Shown: piece by piece, positions 22,370-32,537 of the stretch
Layout: every line of letters starts with the position of its first letter
Position numbering within the stretch: the first letter of the stretch is position 1
Notes under the pieces: generated by a model
Databases searched by the model: none
Seen by the model: the letters and a program-made list of their open reading frames with translations, nothing else
What the model was told of the DNA's origin: nothing
Assembly: GCF_014652935.1 (NCBI RefSeq)
Contig: NZ_BMZT01000010.1
Location: 56,716-120,715 of the forward strand
Origin: Luteimonas padinae
GTDB taxonomy: Bacteria > Pseudomonadota > Gammaproteobacteria > Xanthomonadales > Xanthomonadaceae
Length of the DNA stretch: 64,000 nucleotides
Direction: 5' to 3'
Translations under genes and position numbers: made by a program

Positions 22370-23568
22370 TTCGCTCGCTGCTCGACACCGACCTGTACAA
22401 GTTCACGATGATGCAGGCGGTGCTGCATCGCTACCCGGCCGCGCAGGTGCGCTACCGCTTCCGCTGCCGCTCGCCCGGCGTCGACCTGGCGCGGCACATC
22501 GACACGGTGTCGGACGCGATCGACGCGCTGTGCGCGCTGCGCTTCACGCCCGACGAGCTCGAGTGGCTGCGCGGCCTGCGTTTCATCAAGCCGGACTTCG
22601 TCGACTTCCTCGGCCTGTTCCGCCTCGACCGCCGCCACGTGCGGCTGGAGCGCAGCGACGACGAGCAGGGCGGGCTGTCGTTGGTCGTGGAAGGGCCGTG
22701 GCTGCACACGATCCTGTTCGAGGTGCCGCTGCTGGCCATCGTCAGCGAGGCCTGGTCGGTGGGTGAGCATGGTCCGGCCGACGAGGCCGAAGGGCTGCGC
22801 CGACTGCAGGCCAAGGTCGACCGCATCGACGCCGCGGTCGGCTACGAGGACTGCCGCATCACCGATTTCGGCACCCGCCGCCGCTACTCGCAGGCCTGGC
22901 AGGACCGGCTGGTGCCGCGGCTGGCGGAGCTGCTGGGGCCGAAGTTCGCCGGCACCAGCAACGTCGACATCGCCCGCCGGCACGGGCTGGTGCCGCAGGG
23001 CACGATGGCGCACGAGTGGCTGCAGGCGCACCAGGCGCTGGGTCCGCGCCTGCGCGATTCGCAGAAGGCCGCGTTCGAGGCCTGGGCGCAGGAGTACCGC
23101 GGCGACCTCGGCATCGCGCTCACCGACGTGATCGGGCTGGAGGCCTTCCTGCGCGACTTCGACCTCTACTTCTGCAAGCTGTTCGACGGCATGCGCCACG
23201 ACTCCGGCGACCCCTTCGAATGGGGCGAGCGCATGCTGGCGCACCTCGAGGCGATGCGGATCGATCCGCGCACGCGCACCCTGGTCTTCAGCGATGGCCT
23301 GGACGTGGAGCAGGTGATGCGCCTGTACGCGCGCTTCCGCGGCCGCTGCCGCACCTCGTTCGGCATCGGCACCAACCTCACCAACGACACCGGCCCGAAG
23401 GCGCTGCAGATCGTGCTGAAGATGGTGGCCTGCAACGGCCAGCCGGTGGCCAAGCTCAGCGACTCGCCCGGCAAGACCATGGTCGACGACGAGGGCTACC
23501 TGCGCTACCTGCGCCAGGTGTTCGAGGTCGCGCAGCCTGCAGCGGATCGCGGCGACGCTCCACTGTAG
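22366..23568 (+). CDS. pncB: Nicotinate phosphoribosyltransferase
   Basis: Converts nicotinate and PRPP to nicotinate mononucleotide in NAD salvage. The 400-residue protein begins [20 protein letters not shown], the classic N-terminus, and contains [37 protein letters not shown] and [10 protein letters not shown], which form the substrate and phosphate pockets. The region [10 protein letters not shown] holds the histidine that is phosphorylated in this family. It starts in an ATGA overlap with the glycosyltransferase. The stop TAG lies inside a REP element, so the last codons were set by where that repeat sits. Confidence 0.96.
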   Translation: MIRSLLDTDLYKFTMMQAVLHRYPAAQVRYRFRCRSPGVDLARHIDTVSDAIDALCALRFTPDELEWLRGLRFIKPDFVDFLGLFRLDRRHVRLERSDDEQGGLSLVVEGPWLHTILFEVPLLAIVSEAWSVGEHGPADEAEGLRRLQAKVDRIDAAVGYEDCRITDFGTRRRYSQAWQDRLVPRLAELLGPKFAGTSNVDIARRHGLVPQGTMAHEWLQAHQALGPRLRDSQKAAFEAWAQEYRGDLGIALTDVIGLEAFLRDFDLYFCKLFDGMRHDSGDPFEWGERMLAHLEAMRIDPRTRTLVFSDGLDVEQVMRLYARFRGRCRTSFGIGTNLTNDTGPKALQIVLKMVACNGQPVAKLSDSPGKTMVDDEGYLRYLRQVFEVAQPAADRGDAPL

Positions 23569-23661
23569 GAGCAGCTACAGCTGCGACCCGGGAACCGATC
23601 AGAGCGCGTTTGGTGCCGACGTCGGCAGCCGTGGCTATCGCAGCTATAGCTGCTCCTGCAG
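23563..23661. repeat. Facing pair of REP-like elements between pncB and a convergent gene
   Basis: A direct copy at 23563-23590 (CTGTAGGAGCAGCTACAG followed by CTGCGACCCG) and an inverted, slightly diverged copy at 23637-23661. The TAG of the first GTAG is the pncB stop codon. The pair sits between convergent genes and could fold as a bidirectional terminator. Confidence 0.85.
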
Positions 23662-23680
23662 GAGCGGGCGGTCGGCGGCT

Positions 23681-24343
23681 TCAGCGCGGCGGGATCTCGG
23701 CGCGGTGGGGTTCGAACAGGCTGTCGCCTTCGGGGCTGACCACCACCACGCCCGGCTCGAGCGCGCTGATGGTGGCATTGCCGACCAGCTTGGTGCCCAT
23801 CGGGAAATCGGCCACCGGCGTCCATTGGCCGTCGACTTCGCGCAGCACATAGCCGCTGCGATCGAAGTAGTTGCCGCCGCCGCCGCAGCCTTCCATGGTG
23901 TAGAGCAGCAGCGCCTCGTCCCCGGGCCGGCCGTCCAGGTCGAGCATGAACAGGCGCTCGCCCTCGGGGTAGGTGCCGCATTCGCGCTCGCGGCCGGTCT
24001 CGTCGACCAGGCGGCGCGCCGCGTCGCGCAGCGCGGGCGTGGCCGGGCGCGCATCGCGGCGCACGCGCGCCAGCGCGGCACCGCTGAAGTCGAAGTACTG
24101 CGTCTCCTCGGCGTCGCTGCCGGGCGTGGCGGCCATCTCGTCGGTGGCCGGTTCGGCCGCGGCGGTGGGGTCGCCGGTGCCGGGGATGAGGTCCGGAGCA
24201 GGGGAGGGAGCGGCGGAGGGCGCGGTCGGCGCGTCGGTGCTGGCAGCCAGAGGGGCGTCGCTGCCGGCGGCGACCGGTGCTGCGGCCTGCCCACAGCCGG
24301 CAAGGAAAAGGACGAGGGCGAGGGGCAATGGGAGACGGGTCAT
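23681..24343 (-). CDS. Putative lipoprotein of unknown function
   Basis: A 220-residue protein with a lipoprotein signal: MTRLPLPLALVLFLAGCG, lipobox LAGC. The next 75 residues are Ala/Pro/Ser/Thr-rich and likely disordered. The C-terminal 130 residues look folded, with two cysteines (ECGTYPEG and MEGCGGGGNYF), a DLDGRPGDEALLLY segment that recalls calcium-binding or FG-GAP-like loops, and a closing beta-rich part. I do not recognise the family. The start at the lipoprotein ATG is preferred to 24400. It lies 103 bases downstream of pyrF on the same strand. Confidence 0.7.
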   Translation of the reverse strand: MTRLPLPLALVLFLAGCGQAAAPVAAGSDAPLAASTDAPTAPSAAPSPAPDLIPGTGDPTAAAEPATDEMAATPGSDAEETQYFDFSGAALARVRRDARPATPALRDAARRLVDETGRERECGTYPEGERLFMLDLDGRPGDEALLLYTMEGCGGGGNYFDRSGYVLREVDGQWTPVADFPMGTKLVGNATISALEPGVVVVSPEGDSLFEPHRAEIPPR

Positions 24344-24446
24344 CGGCGTCCTTCCGGTCCGGGATTCGCGGGCAGGATAGCGGCGCGGCGTGATGCGCAT
24401 GGCAAACGGGCGCGCCGGCCTGCGGCGCGCGGCGGCGGGGCGGTCG

Positions 24447-25286
24447 TCAGTCGCGGCGCGCGGCGTCGAGGGTGTCGCGCAGCGCGCGTGCGGCCCGCGC
24501 CGCGGCCTCCGCGTAGTCGTCGCCCGCCGACGCGTACAGGATCGCCCGCGACGAGCTGACCATCAGCCCGGTGCCGTCGGCGGCGCGCGCGTTGCGCACC
24601 ACGGCCTCCGCATCGCCGCCCTGGGCGCCCACGCCGGGCACCAGCAGCGGCATGTCGCCGACGATGGCGCGCACCTCGCGCAGCTGCTCCGGCCAGGTCG
24701 CCCCGACAACGAGCGCCACGTTGCCGTGGCCGTTCCACTCGCGCGCCGCGGTTTCGGCGACGTGCTGGTAGAGCGGCCGCGCCGGGCCCGTGTCGCCGTC
24801 ACGCTGCACGGCAAGGTCCTGCAGGTCCGCGCCGCCGGGGTTCGAGGTGCGGCACAGCACCACCACGCCGCGGTCGGCGCGCTCGAGGAACGGCTGCAGC
24901 GAATCACCGCCGAGATACGGATTGGCCGTCACCGCGTCGGCGGCATAGCGGTCGAAGGCCTCGGCCGCATAGCGCTGCGCGGTCGAGCCGATGTCGCCGC
25001 GCTTGGCATCCAGGATCACCGGCACGCCGGGATGCACCGAATGGATGTGCGCCACCAGCCGCTCCAGCGCATCCTCGGCGCCCAGCGCCGCGAAATGTGC
25101 GATCTGCGGCTTGAACGCGCAGGCGAACTCCGCCGTCGCATCGACGATGTCGCGGCAGAACCCGAACACCGCGTCCGCGTCGCCGGCGAAACGCCGCGGA
25201 AACTTCGCCGGCTCCGGATCCAGCCCCACGCACACCAGCGATCCAGAGGCGTCCCAGCGCTGGCGGAGTTGCTGCATGAAGGTCAT
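24447..25286 (-). CDS. pyrF: Orotidine 5'-phosphate decarboxylase
   Basis: Last step of UMP synthesis. The 279-residue length and the sequence belong to the longer type 2 form rather than the 230-residue E. coli type. The catalytic loop is D93-A-K95-R-G-D98 in ILDAKRGDIGSTAQRYA. Other landmarks are CVGLDPEPAKFP at the N-terminus, TANPYLGGDSLQPF, and GVGAQGGDAEAVVRN with the phosphate-binding SSSRAILYA near the end. A good AAGGA precedes the ATG. An inverted-repeat element fills the space between it and ettA upstream. Confidence 0.95.
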   Translation of the reverse strand: MTFMQQLRQRWDASGSLVCVGLDPEPAKFPRRFAGDADAVFGFCRDIVDATAEFACAFKPQIAHFAALGAEDALERLVAHIHSVHPGVPVILDAKRGDIGSTAQRYAAEAFDRYAADAVTANPYLGGDSLQPFLERADRGVVVLCRTSNPGGADLQDLAVQRDGDTGPARPLYQHVAETAAREWNGHGNVALVVGATWPEQLREVRAIVGDMPLLVPGVGAQGGDAEAVVRNARAADGTGLMVSSSRAILYASAGDDYAEAAARAARALRDTLDAARRD

Positions 25287-25299
25287 GGGAGTTCCTTTT

Positions 25300-25555
25300 T
25301 TGCCACGGATTTACGCGGATCGAGGCGGATTTGCACGGATAGGGCGAAAAGCGCTTTTTTCCACGGATGACGCGGATCCTGCCGAGGCAGGATTGATGCG
25401 TGGAACAACTGAAAGAACTGCTTCAGAGCGCGGGGTCGGTCCTGGCCACGATCGGATCCGTGTCATCCGTGCAATCCACGTCATCCGTGGCCAGGCTTTT
25501 TCCTTTCCCGCTCTATCCGTGCAAATCCGCCTCGATCCGCGTAAATCCGTGGCAA
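25300..25555. repeat. Long inverted repeat made of phased CGGAT units
   Basis: The outer arms (25300-25342 and 25513-25555) are 43-base perfect inverted copies. Within each arm CGGAT (or ATCCG on the right) recurs exactly every 10 bases, four times: 25306, 25316, 25326, 25336 and 25515, 25525, 25535, 25545. A second set inside has 9-base spacing: ATCCG at 25456, 25465, ATCCA at 25474 and ATCCG at 25483, paired in part with CCACGGATGACG at 25361. The element fills the whole pyrF-ettA gap of about 290 bases and is visibly less GC-rich than its surroundings. It contains no credible gene. Similar CGGAT-type repeats are, from memory, scattered in unrelated bacteria, function unknown. Confidence 0.9.
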
Positions 25556-25573
25556 AGCTTTTGCTGCTTTTCC

Positions 25574-27235
<1,662 letters not shown>

Positions 27236-27254
27236 GGGAGCTCCGGTGCAGCGT

Positions 27255-27276
27255 GGCCGCCGCCCGGGCGGCGGCC
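27255..27276 (-). promoter_or_regulatory. Perfect palindrome in the ettA leader
   Basis: GGCCGCCGCCC followed by its exact complement GGGCGGCGGCC, 22 bases, lying 20 bases before the ettA ATG and next to its ribosome-binding site. In RNA it could form a very stable hairpin (9 bp with a 4-base loop). It may affect ettA translation or transcript stability. Confidence 0.5.
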
Positions 27277-27307
27277 AAGGGCGGAAGACGGCGGATGGGA
27301 TGCACCG

Positions 27308-27313
27308 ATTATA
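27308..27313 (-). promoter_or_regulatory. -10 element of ettA
   Basis: A perfect TATAAT on the minus strand in the context CCTTATAATCGG, giving a leader of roughly 65 bases before the ettA ATG. No matching -35 is evident. A consensus TATAAT is rare in this GC-rich window. Confidence 0.55.
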
Positions 27314-27457
27314 AGGCTTCGAGGGCCGGGCCGAGGCGCTCGTCCGGCCGTGAAATGAACGGATCCGGGGGCTGCGCGCCCAAGGCGGACGGGTAACGCG
27401 GTGGTTCAGCCGGCGCGCGGGATAGTCGCTTCACAGCCCCTCCACCGGAGAGTCGTG

Positions 27458-27964
27458 ATGAACCCGATCCGCACCCTTGGACTTGCCGCCCTCGCGCTTG
27501 CGCTCGGAGTCGCCTTTGCGGCTCCGGCCGAGGCGCGCGACAACCACCGCCGCGGGCATGACCGCGGCCATTCCAGCCAGGAGTGGCGCCGCGGCGACTA
27601 CCGGCGCGACCACCGACGCGACCATCGCCAGGCGCGACGCGATGACCACCGCCGGCATGACCGCCGCGACCGCTACGACCGCTACGACCGCCGCCACGAC
27701 CGCCGCCACGACCGCCGCGATGTCCGGGTGGTGTACGCGCCGCCGCCGCGGGTGGTGGTGCGCCACCGCGGCCCGCCGCCGTGGGCCCGTGGCCACCACT
27801 ACCGCCACGCGGGCTACGCCCCGACCTACGTCGTGAACGACTACGGCCCGTACGGCCTGCGCCACCCGCCGCGCGGCTACCACTGGCGCCGCAGCGATGC
27901 CGGCGACTTCCTGCTGGTGGCCATCGCCACCGGCATCATCGCCGACGTGATCCTGGGGCGGTGA
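27458..27964 (+). CDS. RcnB-like periplasmic His/Arg/Asp-rich protein
   Basis: A 168-residue exported protein with a Sec signal ([20 protein letters not shown], cleaved near APAEA). The middle part is a run of HDRR, RYDR and similar short repeats rich in His, Arg and Asp. The C-terminus has [17 protein letters not shown] and [12 protein letters not shown] followed by a hydrophobic stretch [15 protein letters not shown], which is the RcnB-family pattern. RcnB in E. coli modulates nickel and cobalt efflux; the His-rich composition fits metal binding, but substrate is inference. The start at 27458 follows CCGGAG and gives a clean signal peptide. It is divergent from ettA. Confidence 0.75.
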   Translation: MNPIRTLGLAALALALGVAFAAPAEARDNHRRGHDRGHSSQEWRRGDYRRDHRRDHRQARRDDHRRHDRRDRYDRYDRRHDRRHDRRDVRVVYAPPPRVVVRHRGPPPWARGHHYRHAGYAPTYVVNDYGPYGLRHPPRGYHWRRSDAGDFLLVAIATGIIADVILGR

Positions 27965-28015
27965 ACCTGGGGCGCTGAGTTCCGCCAGCGGACGTCCCGG
28001 GATCGGGGGGCGGGC

Positions 28016-28021
28016 TACAAT
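28016..28021 (+). promoter_or_regulatory. -10 element of glyA
   Basis: TACAAT in the GGGCTACAATGGCCCG context, 34 bases before the glyA ATG, with a Shine-Dalgarno AGGAG at 28045-28049. The -35 side is G-rich without a recognisable box. This probably drives glyA and perhaps the genes that follow. Confidence 0.5.
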
Positions 28022-28055
28022 GGCCCGTCCCCTTTTCTTTTGGCCAGGAGCCGGC

Positions 28056-29324
28056 ATGTTCCCGCGCGACGCACGCATCGAAGCCTACGACCCCGAGCTG
28101 GCCGCGGCGATCGCCGCCGAGACCCGCCGCCAGGAAGACCACGTCGAGCTGATCGCGAGCGAGAACTACGCCAGCCCGCGGGTCATGGAGGCCCAGGGCA
28201 GCCAGCTCACCAACAAGTACGCCGAGGGGTATCCCGGCAAGCGCTATTACGGCGGCTGCGAGCACGTGGACGTCGCCGAGCAGCTGGCGATCGACCGGGT
28301 GAAGCAGCTGTTCGGCGCCGACTACGCCAACGTCCAGCCGCATTCCGGTTCGCAGGCCAACCAGGCCGTCTACTTCGCGCTGCTCCAGCCCGGCGACACC
28401 ATCCTCGGCATGAGCCTGGCCCACGGTGGCCACCTCACCCACGGCGCCAAGGTCAACGCCAGCGGCAAGCTGTTCAACGCGGTGCAGTACGGCGTCAACG
28501 ATGAAGGCCTGATCGACTACGACGAGGTCGAGCGCCTGGCGGTGGAACACAGGCCGAAGATGGTGGTGGCCGGCTTCAGCGCGTATTCGCAGAAGATCGA
28601 CTGGGCGCGCTTCCGCGCCATCGCCGACAAGATCGGCGCGTATCTGTTCGTCGACATGGCCCACGTCGCCGGCCTGGTGGCCGCGGGCGTGTACCCGAAC
28701 CCGGTGCCGCACGCGCACGTGGTCACCTCGACCACCCACAAGACGCTGCGCGGCCCGCGCGGCGGCATCATCGTCGGCAGCCGCGCGGCGATGGGCGAGC
28801 ACGCCGACGACATCACCAAGAAGCTGCAGTCGATCGTGTTCCCGGGCATCCAGGGCGGCCCGCTGATGCACGTCATCGCGGCCAAGGCCGTGGCCTTCAA
28901 GGAGGCGCTGGAGCCCGCGTTCGCGGACTACCAGCGGCAGGTGGTGAAGAACGCGCAGGCGATGGCGAAGGTGATCATCGACCGCGGCTACCGGATCGTG
29001 TCCGGCGGCACCGAGAACCACCTGATGCTGGTCGACATGATCGGCAAGGGTGTCACAGGCAAGGCGGCCGAAGAGGCCCTGGGCCGCGCCAACATCACCG
29101 TCAACAAGAACGCGGTGCCCAACGACCCGCAGAAGCCCTTCGTGACCTCGGGCCTGCGCCTGGGCACGCCGGCGGTGACCACCCGCGGCTACACCGAGGC
29201 CGACTGCATCGAGCTGGCGGGCTGGATCTGCGACGTGCTGGACGCGCCGGCGGACGAAGCGGTGATCGAGGCGGTGCGCGGCAAGGTCGTGGCCCAGTGC
29301 CGGCGCCTGCCGGTCTACGGCTGA
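28056..29324 (+). CDS. glyA: Serine hydroxymethyltransferase
   Basis: PLP enzyme that interconverts serine and glycine and supplies one-carbon units. It has 422 residues. The PLP lysine is K229 in [13 protein letters not shown], with the substrate loops [21 protein letters not shown] and SYGVNDEG-type motif [15 protein letters not shown]. The C-terminus has [16 protein letters not shown]. The start [12 protein letters not shown] is preferred to 28020, which would overlap the -10, and AGGAG precedes it at the right distance. It heads a cluster that runs through nrdR and the rib genes. Confidence 0.97.
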   Translation: MFPRDARIEAYDPELAAAIAAETRRQEDHVELIASENYASPRVMEAQGSQLTNKYAEGYPGKRYYGGCEHVDVAEQLAIDRVKQLFGADYANVQPHSGSQANQAVYFALLQPGDTILGMSLAHGGHLTHGAKVNASGKLFNAVQYGVNDEGLIDYDEVERLAVEHRPKMVVAGFSAYSQKIDWARFRAIADKIGAYLFVDMAHVAGLVAAGVYPNPVPHAHVVTSTTHKTLRGPRGGIIVGSRAAMGEHADDITKKLQSIVFPGIQGGPLMHVIAAKAVAFKEALEPAFADYQRQVVKNAQAMAKVIIDRGYRIVSGGTENHLMLVDMIGKGVTGKAAEEALGRANITVNKNAVPNDPQKPFVTSGLRLGTPAVTTRGYTEADCIELAGWICDVLDAPADEAVIEAVRGKVVAQCRRLPVYG

Positions 29325-29342
29325 TGCGCGCGCGCGCCAGCG

Positions 29343-29363
29343 CGCCGGCCCGCTGCGCCGGCG
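29343..29363 (+). terminator. GC hairpin between glyA and nrdR
   Basis: CGCCGGC, a 7-base loop and GCCGGCG, 19 bases after the glyA stop. There is no U-tract, so it is only a possible attenuator or RNA 3'-end structure. Confidence 0.3.
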
Positions 29364-29422
29364 AGCCCCGGCACACGGCCTTCCTGCCGCCGTTCACCCA
29401 CGCCATCTGACGCCGCGCAGCG

Positions 29423-29956
29423 ATGCATTGCCCCTTCTGCCAGCACGTGGATACCCGGGTCATCGATTCGCGCGTGAGCGACGATGGCGCGACGATCCGC
29501 CGCCGGCGCGAGTGCGAGGCCTGCGGCGAGCGCTTCTCGACGCTCGAGACGATCGAGCTGAAGCTTCCGGCGATCATCAAGTCCGACGGGCGTCGCGACC
29601 AGTTCGACGTCCGCAAGCTGCGCCAGAGCTTCGAGCGCGCGCTGCACAAGCGCCTGGTGTCGGAGGAGCAGATGGAGGCCGCGGTGCGCGCGGTGATCCA
29701 CCAGCTGCGCATGACCACCGAGCGCGAGCTCGCCTCGCGGCGCGTCGGCGAATTCGTGATGGCCGAGCTGCGCAAGCTCGACCATGTCGCCTACGTGCGC
29801 TTCGCCTCGGTCTACCGCTCGTTCCAGGACGTGGCCGACTTCCGCGAGGAACTCGACCGGCTCGAGCGCGACCTGCCCGGCGACGGCCAGCTGCCGCTGC
29901 TCGGCGGCGAGGTCGTGGCCTTCGAAACCCCGCCCGGCAAGGGCCGGAAGCGTTGA
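29423..29956 (+). CDS. nrdR: Transcriptional repressor NrdR
   Basis: Nucleotide-sensing repressor of ribonucleotide reductase genes. The 177-residue protein has the N-terminal zinc ribbon with C3, C6, C31 and C34 (MHCPFCQH and CEACGERF) and an ATP-cone domain at about 49-139 ([19 protein letters not shown]). The C-terminal tail is a little longer than usual. It is followed 4 bases later by the DUF4272 gene. No NrdR box is visible upstream within the window. Confidence 0.96.
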   Translation: MHCPFCQHVDTRVIDSRVSDDGATIRRRRECEACGERFSTLETIELKLPAIIKSDGRRDQFDVRKLRQSFERALHKRLVSEEQMEAAVRAVIHQLRMTTERELASRRVGEFVMAELRKLDHVAYVRFASVYRSFQDVADFREELDRLERDLPGDGQLPLLGGEVVAFETPPGKGRKR

Positions 29957-29960
29957 CGCG

Positions 29961-30680
29961 ATGAGCGGGCCGGGCGAGCCAGGGCGTCATTCGAGGCCGC
30001 AGGCGCACGAGGTGCTGTGCCGCGCCCTGGTGCTGTTCAGCGTGGCCGCGCGCGCCGCGATGGAGGCCGATGCCGCGCGCCGCGATGCCGCGGACTGGCA
30101 GGTGCGGATGCTGGCGTGGCTGGAGCGCACCGGGCTGGACCGGGCGCTGGAGCCGGACGAGGCCCGCCTGCTGCAGGCGCCCCCCGGCAGCCTGGGCGAC
30201 GCCGACGTCCGCGACGCGAGCTGGCGTGCCGAAGGCGTGTACGTGCTGGCCTGGGCGCTGGGCGCGCATCCGCCGCTGGCGCATGACCGGCTGGCCGATC
30301 CGAACGAACTCGCCGGCCCGCTGCGCTTCCTCGACGACGCGGCGCTGGACGGCGAGGAGGCCCCCAGCCTGCGCGCCGAGCACGAGGTCGACGGCTTCCT
30401 GGCGCGCCAGCTGGCCGTGCACTGGCGCCTGCGCGAATACTCGCTGCGCCCGGGACCGATGGACTTCGCCGCGGTCGTCGCCAGCGGCGGCTGGGCGCGC
30501 CTGGACATCGATGCCGCCGCGCTCCTCGACGGCGACCTCGCCATCGACGGCGACACCATCGATTGCGCCGAGCCCGACGCGATCGCCCGCTGCACCAGCA
30601 TCGCCAGCGAGCGCCATCGCGCCGCGAGCTGGCTGGCCGGTGCCGACCCCGTCTACTCCAGAGTGGAAAACATCACCTGA
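29961..30680 (+). CDS. DUF4272-like protein
   Basis: A 239-residue soluble protein of unknown function. The N-terminal part resembles DUF4272: a helix EVLCRALVLFSVAARAAM, then an Arg/Trp-rich stretch and WRAEGVYVLAWALGAHPPL, which matches the family's Trp-rich core. The C-terminal part (VDGFLARQLAVHWRLREY, PMDFAAVV) is also family-like. It sits between nrdR (4-base gap) and ribD (TGATG overlap), so it must be co-transcribed with the riboflavin genes. Nothing links it to riboflavin chemistry. Confidence 0.7.
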   Translation: MSGPGEPGRHSRPQAHEVLCRALVLFSVAARAAMEADAARRDAADWQVRMLAWLERTGLDRALEPDEARLLQAPPGSLGDADVRDASWRAEGVYVLAWALGAHPPLAHDRLADPNELAGPLRFLDDAALDGEEAPSLRAEHEVDGFLARQLAVHWRLREYSLRPGPMDFAAVVASGGWARLDIDAAALLDGDLAIDGDTIDCAEPDAIARCTSIASERHRAASWLAGADPVYSRVENIT

Positions 30681-31798
30681 TGCAGGGCCATTCCGAAACC
30701 GACCACGTGATGATGGCGCGCGCGCTGCGGCTGGCCGAGCGCGGCGCCTGGACCACGAAGCCCAACCCGATGGTGGGCTGCGTGCTGGCCCACGGCAGCG
30801 ACGTGGTGGGCGAGGGCTGGCACCAGCGCCAGGGCGGGCCGCATGCCGAAGTGTTCGCGCTCGAGGCCGCGGGCGACCGCGCGCGCGGCGCCACCGCCTA
30901 CGTCACGCTGGAACCCTGCGCGCACACCGGCCGCACCGGGCCGTGCGCCGATGCGCTGGTCGCCGCGGGCGTGTCGCGGGTGGTCGCGGCCATGCGTGAT
31001 CCCTTCCCGCAGGTCGATGGCAGCGGCTTCGAACGCCTGCGCGCCGCCGGCATCGAGGTCTCGCACGGCCTGATGGAAGCGGCTGCGCAGGCGCTCAACC
31101 GCGGCTACGTCTCGCGCGTGGTGCGCGGCCGGCCGTGGCTGCGGGTGAAGCTGGCGATGAGCCTGGACGGCCATACCGCGCTGGCCAGCGGCGAGTCGAA
31201 GTGGATCAGCGGCGAGGCCTCGCGCCGCGACGTGATGCGCTGGCGCGCGCGGGCCGGGGCGCTGCTGACCGGCTCCGGCACGGTGATGGCCGACGACCCG
31301 CAGCTGACCGTGCGCCTGGACGACGACGCGGACTTCGTGCCGCCGCTGCGCGTGGTGCTCGATCCCGGCCTGGCCACGGTCGCGCGCGGCCGCGTGCGCG
31401 AGGGCGATGCGCCCACGCTGTACGTGCACGCCGCCAACGCCAAGCCGCCGCGGGAACTCGGCAGCGACCGGGTCGCGGTGCCGGCGCAGGGCAACGCGCT
31501 CGACCTGCACGCCGTGCTGCGGATGCTGGCCGAGCGCGGCATCAACGAGGTGCAGGTCGAGGCCGGCGCCACGCTCGCCGGTGCGTTCATGCGCGCCGGG
31601 CTGGTCGACGAGGTGCTGCTGTACATGGCGCCGGTGCTGCTGGGCGCGCAGGCGCGTCCGCTGTTCGCCGGCCTCGACATCCACGACATGACGCAGCGGA
31701 TGGCGCTGCGGATCGAAGACATCGTCAGCGTCGGAGACGACCTGCGCCTGCGCCTGGTGCCCGCGCAGCCGTCGGGCGACGCCGGCGCGGCAGGATAG
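30680..31798 (+). CDS. ribD: Riboflavin biosynthesis deaminase/reductase RibD
   Basis: Bifunctional second and third steps of riboflavin synthesis: deaminates the pyrimidine product of GTP cyclohydrolase II, then reduces its ribose. The 372-residue protein has a zinc deaminase domain (1-145; H55-A-E57, C80 and C89 in PCAHTGRTGPC) and a DHFR-like reductase domain (about 150-365; RPWLRVKLAMSLDG, KWISGEASR). The ATG overlaps the stop of the DUF4272 gene. No FMN riboswitch is visible ahead of it. Confidence 0.96.
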   Translation: MQGHSETDHVMMARALRLAERGAWTTKPNPMVGCVLAHGSDVVGEGWHQRQGGPHAEVFALEAAGDRARGATAYVTLEPCAHTGRTGPCADALVAAGVSRVVAAMRDPFPQVDGSGFERLRAAGIEVSHGLMEAAAQALNRGYVSRVVRGRPWLRVKLAMSLDGHTALASGESKWISGEASRRDVMRWRARAGALLTGSGTVMADDPQLTVRLDDDADFVPPLRVVLDPGLATVARGRVREGDAPTLYVHAANAKPPRELGSDRVAVPAQGNALDLHAVLRMLAERGINEVQVEAGATLAGAFMRAGLVDEVLLYMAPVLLGAQARPLFAGLDIHDMTQRMALRIEDIVSVGDDLRLRLVPAQPSGDAGAAG

Positions 31799-31805
31799 GA
31801 CGGCC

Positions 31806-32399
31806 ATGTTCACCGGAATCATCGAAGCCGTCGGCCGCCTGGCCGGCACTGAAGCCCGCGGCGGCGACGCGCGCCTGCGCATCCACGTCGGCACGCTGCC
31901 CTTCGCCGACGCGAAGCTTGGCGAAAGCGTCGCGGTCAACGGCGTCTGCCTGACCGTGGTCGCGTTCGACGCGGAGCACTTCGAGGCCGACGCCTCCAAC
32001 GAGACCCTGGCATTGACCACGCTGGGCGGCCTGCGCGAGGGCGCGCCGCTCAACCTCGAGCGCGCGATGCTGCCCACCGACCGCCTCGGCGGCCATCTGG
32101 TCAGCGGCCACGTCGACGGCGTCGGCCGCGTGCTCGAGGCGCGCGAGGACGCGCGTGCGCAGCGCTGGCGCTTCGCGATGCCGCCGGCGCTGGCGAAGTA
32201 CGTGGCGCAGAAGGGTTCGATCTGCGTCGATGGCGTCAGCCTCACCGTCAATGCCGTGGACGATGCCGCCTTCGAGGTCGCGCTGGTGCCGCACACGGTC
32301 GCGCACACCGCGTTTTCCGCCACGCGCGTGGGTGATCCGGTGAACCTCGAGGTGGATCTGGTTGCGCGCTATCTGGAGCGGTTGCGCAGCGTATCGTGA
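31806..32399 (+). CDS. ribE: Riboflavin synthase alpha subunit
   Basis: Dismutates two 6,7-dimethyl-8-ribityllumazine molecules to riboflavin. It has 197 residues with two tandem lumazine-binding repeats: MFTGIIEAVGRL to about 95 and GHLVSGHVDGVGRV to about 190, each with the ESVAVNGVCLTV or GSICVDGVSLTV motif. It starts 7 bases after ribD. Some nomenclatures call it ribC. Confidence 0.95.
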   Translation: MFTGIIEAVGRLAGTEARGGDARLRIHVGTLPFADAKLGESVAVNGVCLTVVAFDAEHFEADASNETLALTTLGGLREGAPLNLERAMLPTDRLGGHLVSGHVDGVGRVLEAREDARAQRWRFAMPPALAKYVAQKGSICVDGVSLTVNAVDDAAFEVALVPHTVAHTAFSATRVGDPVNLEVDLVARYLERLRSVS

Positions 32400-32465
32400 A
32401 GGGCGCCGCCGTCTTTGCCTCCCAAGCGGAGCGGTTGTGGCTGCGGACGGTCTGTTGGCAGGGCT

Positions 32466-32491
32466 GGTCGCAGCTGTAGCTGCTCCTACGG
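32466..32491. repeat. REP-like element between ribE and ribB
   Basis: A single inverted-orientation copy (CGCAGCTGTAGCTGCTCC followed by TACGG) in the 138-base gap. It may weaken read-through or stabilise the upstream mRNA. Confidence 0.85.
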
Positions 32492-32537
32492 AACAAGCTC
32501 CACGTTCTTTCCCGAATTCAACAGGTTGCAGCCCGCC

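Noticed and set aside
32400-32537. An FMN riboswitch before ribB, or before ribD
   Set aside because: None of the conserved FMN riboswitch sequence is present; the ribB gap holds a REP and ribD overlaps its upstream gene.
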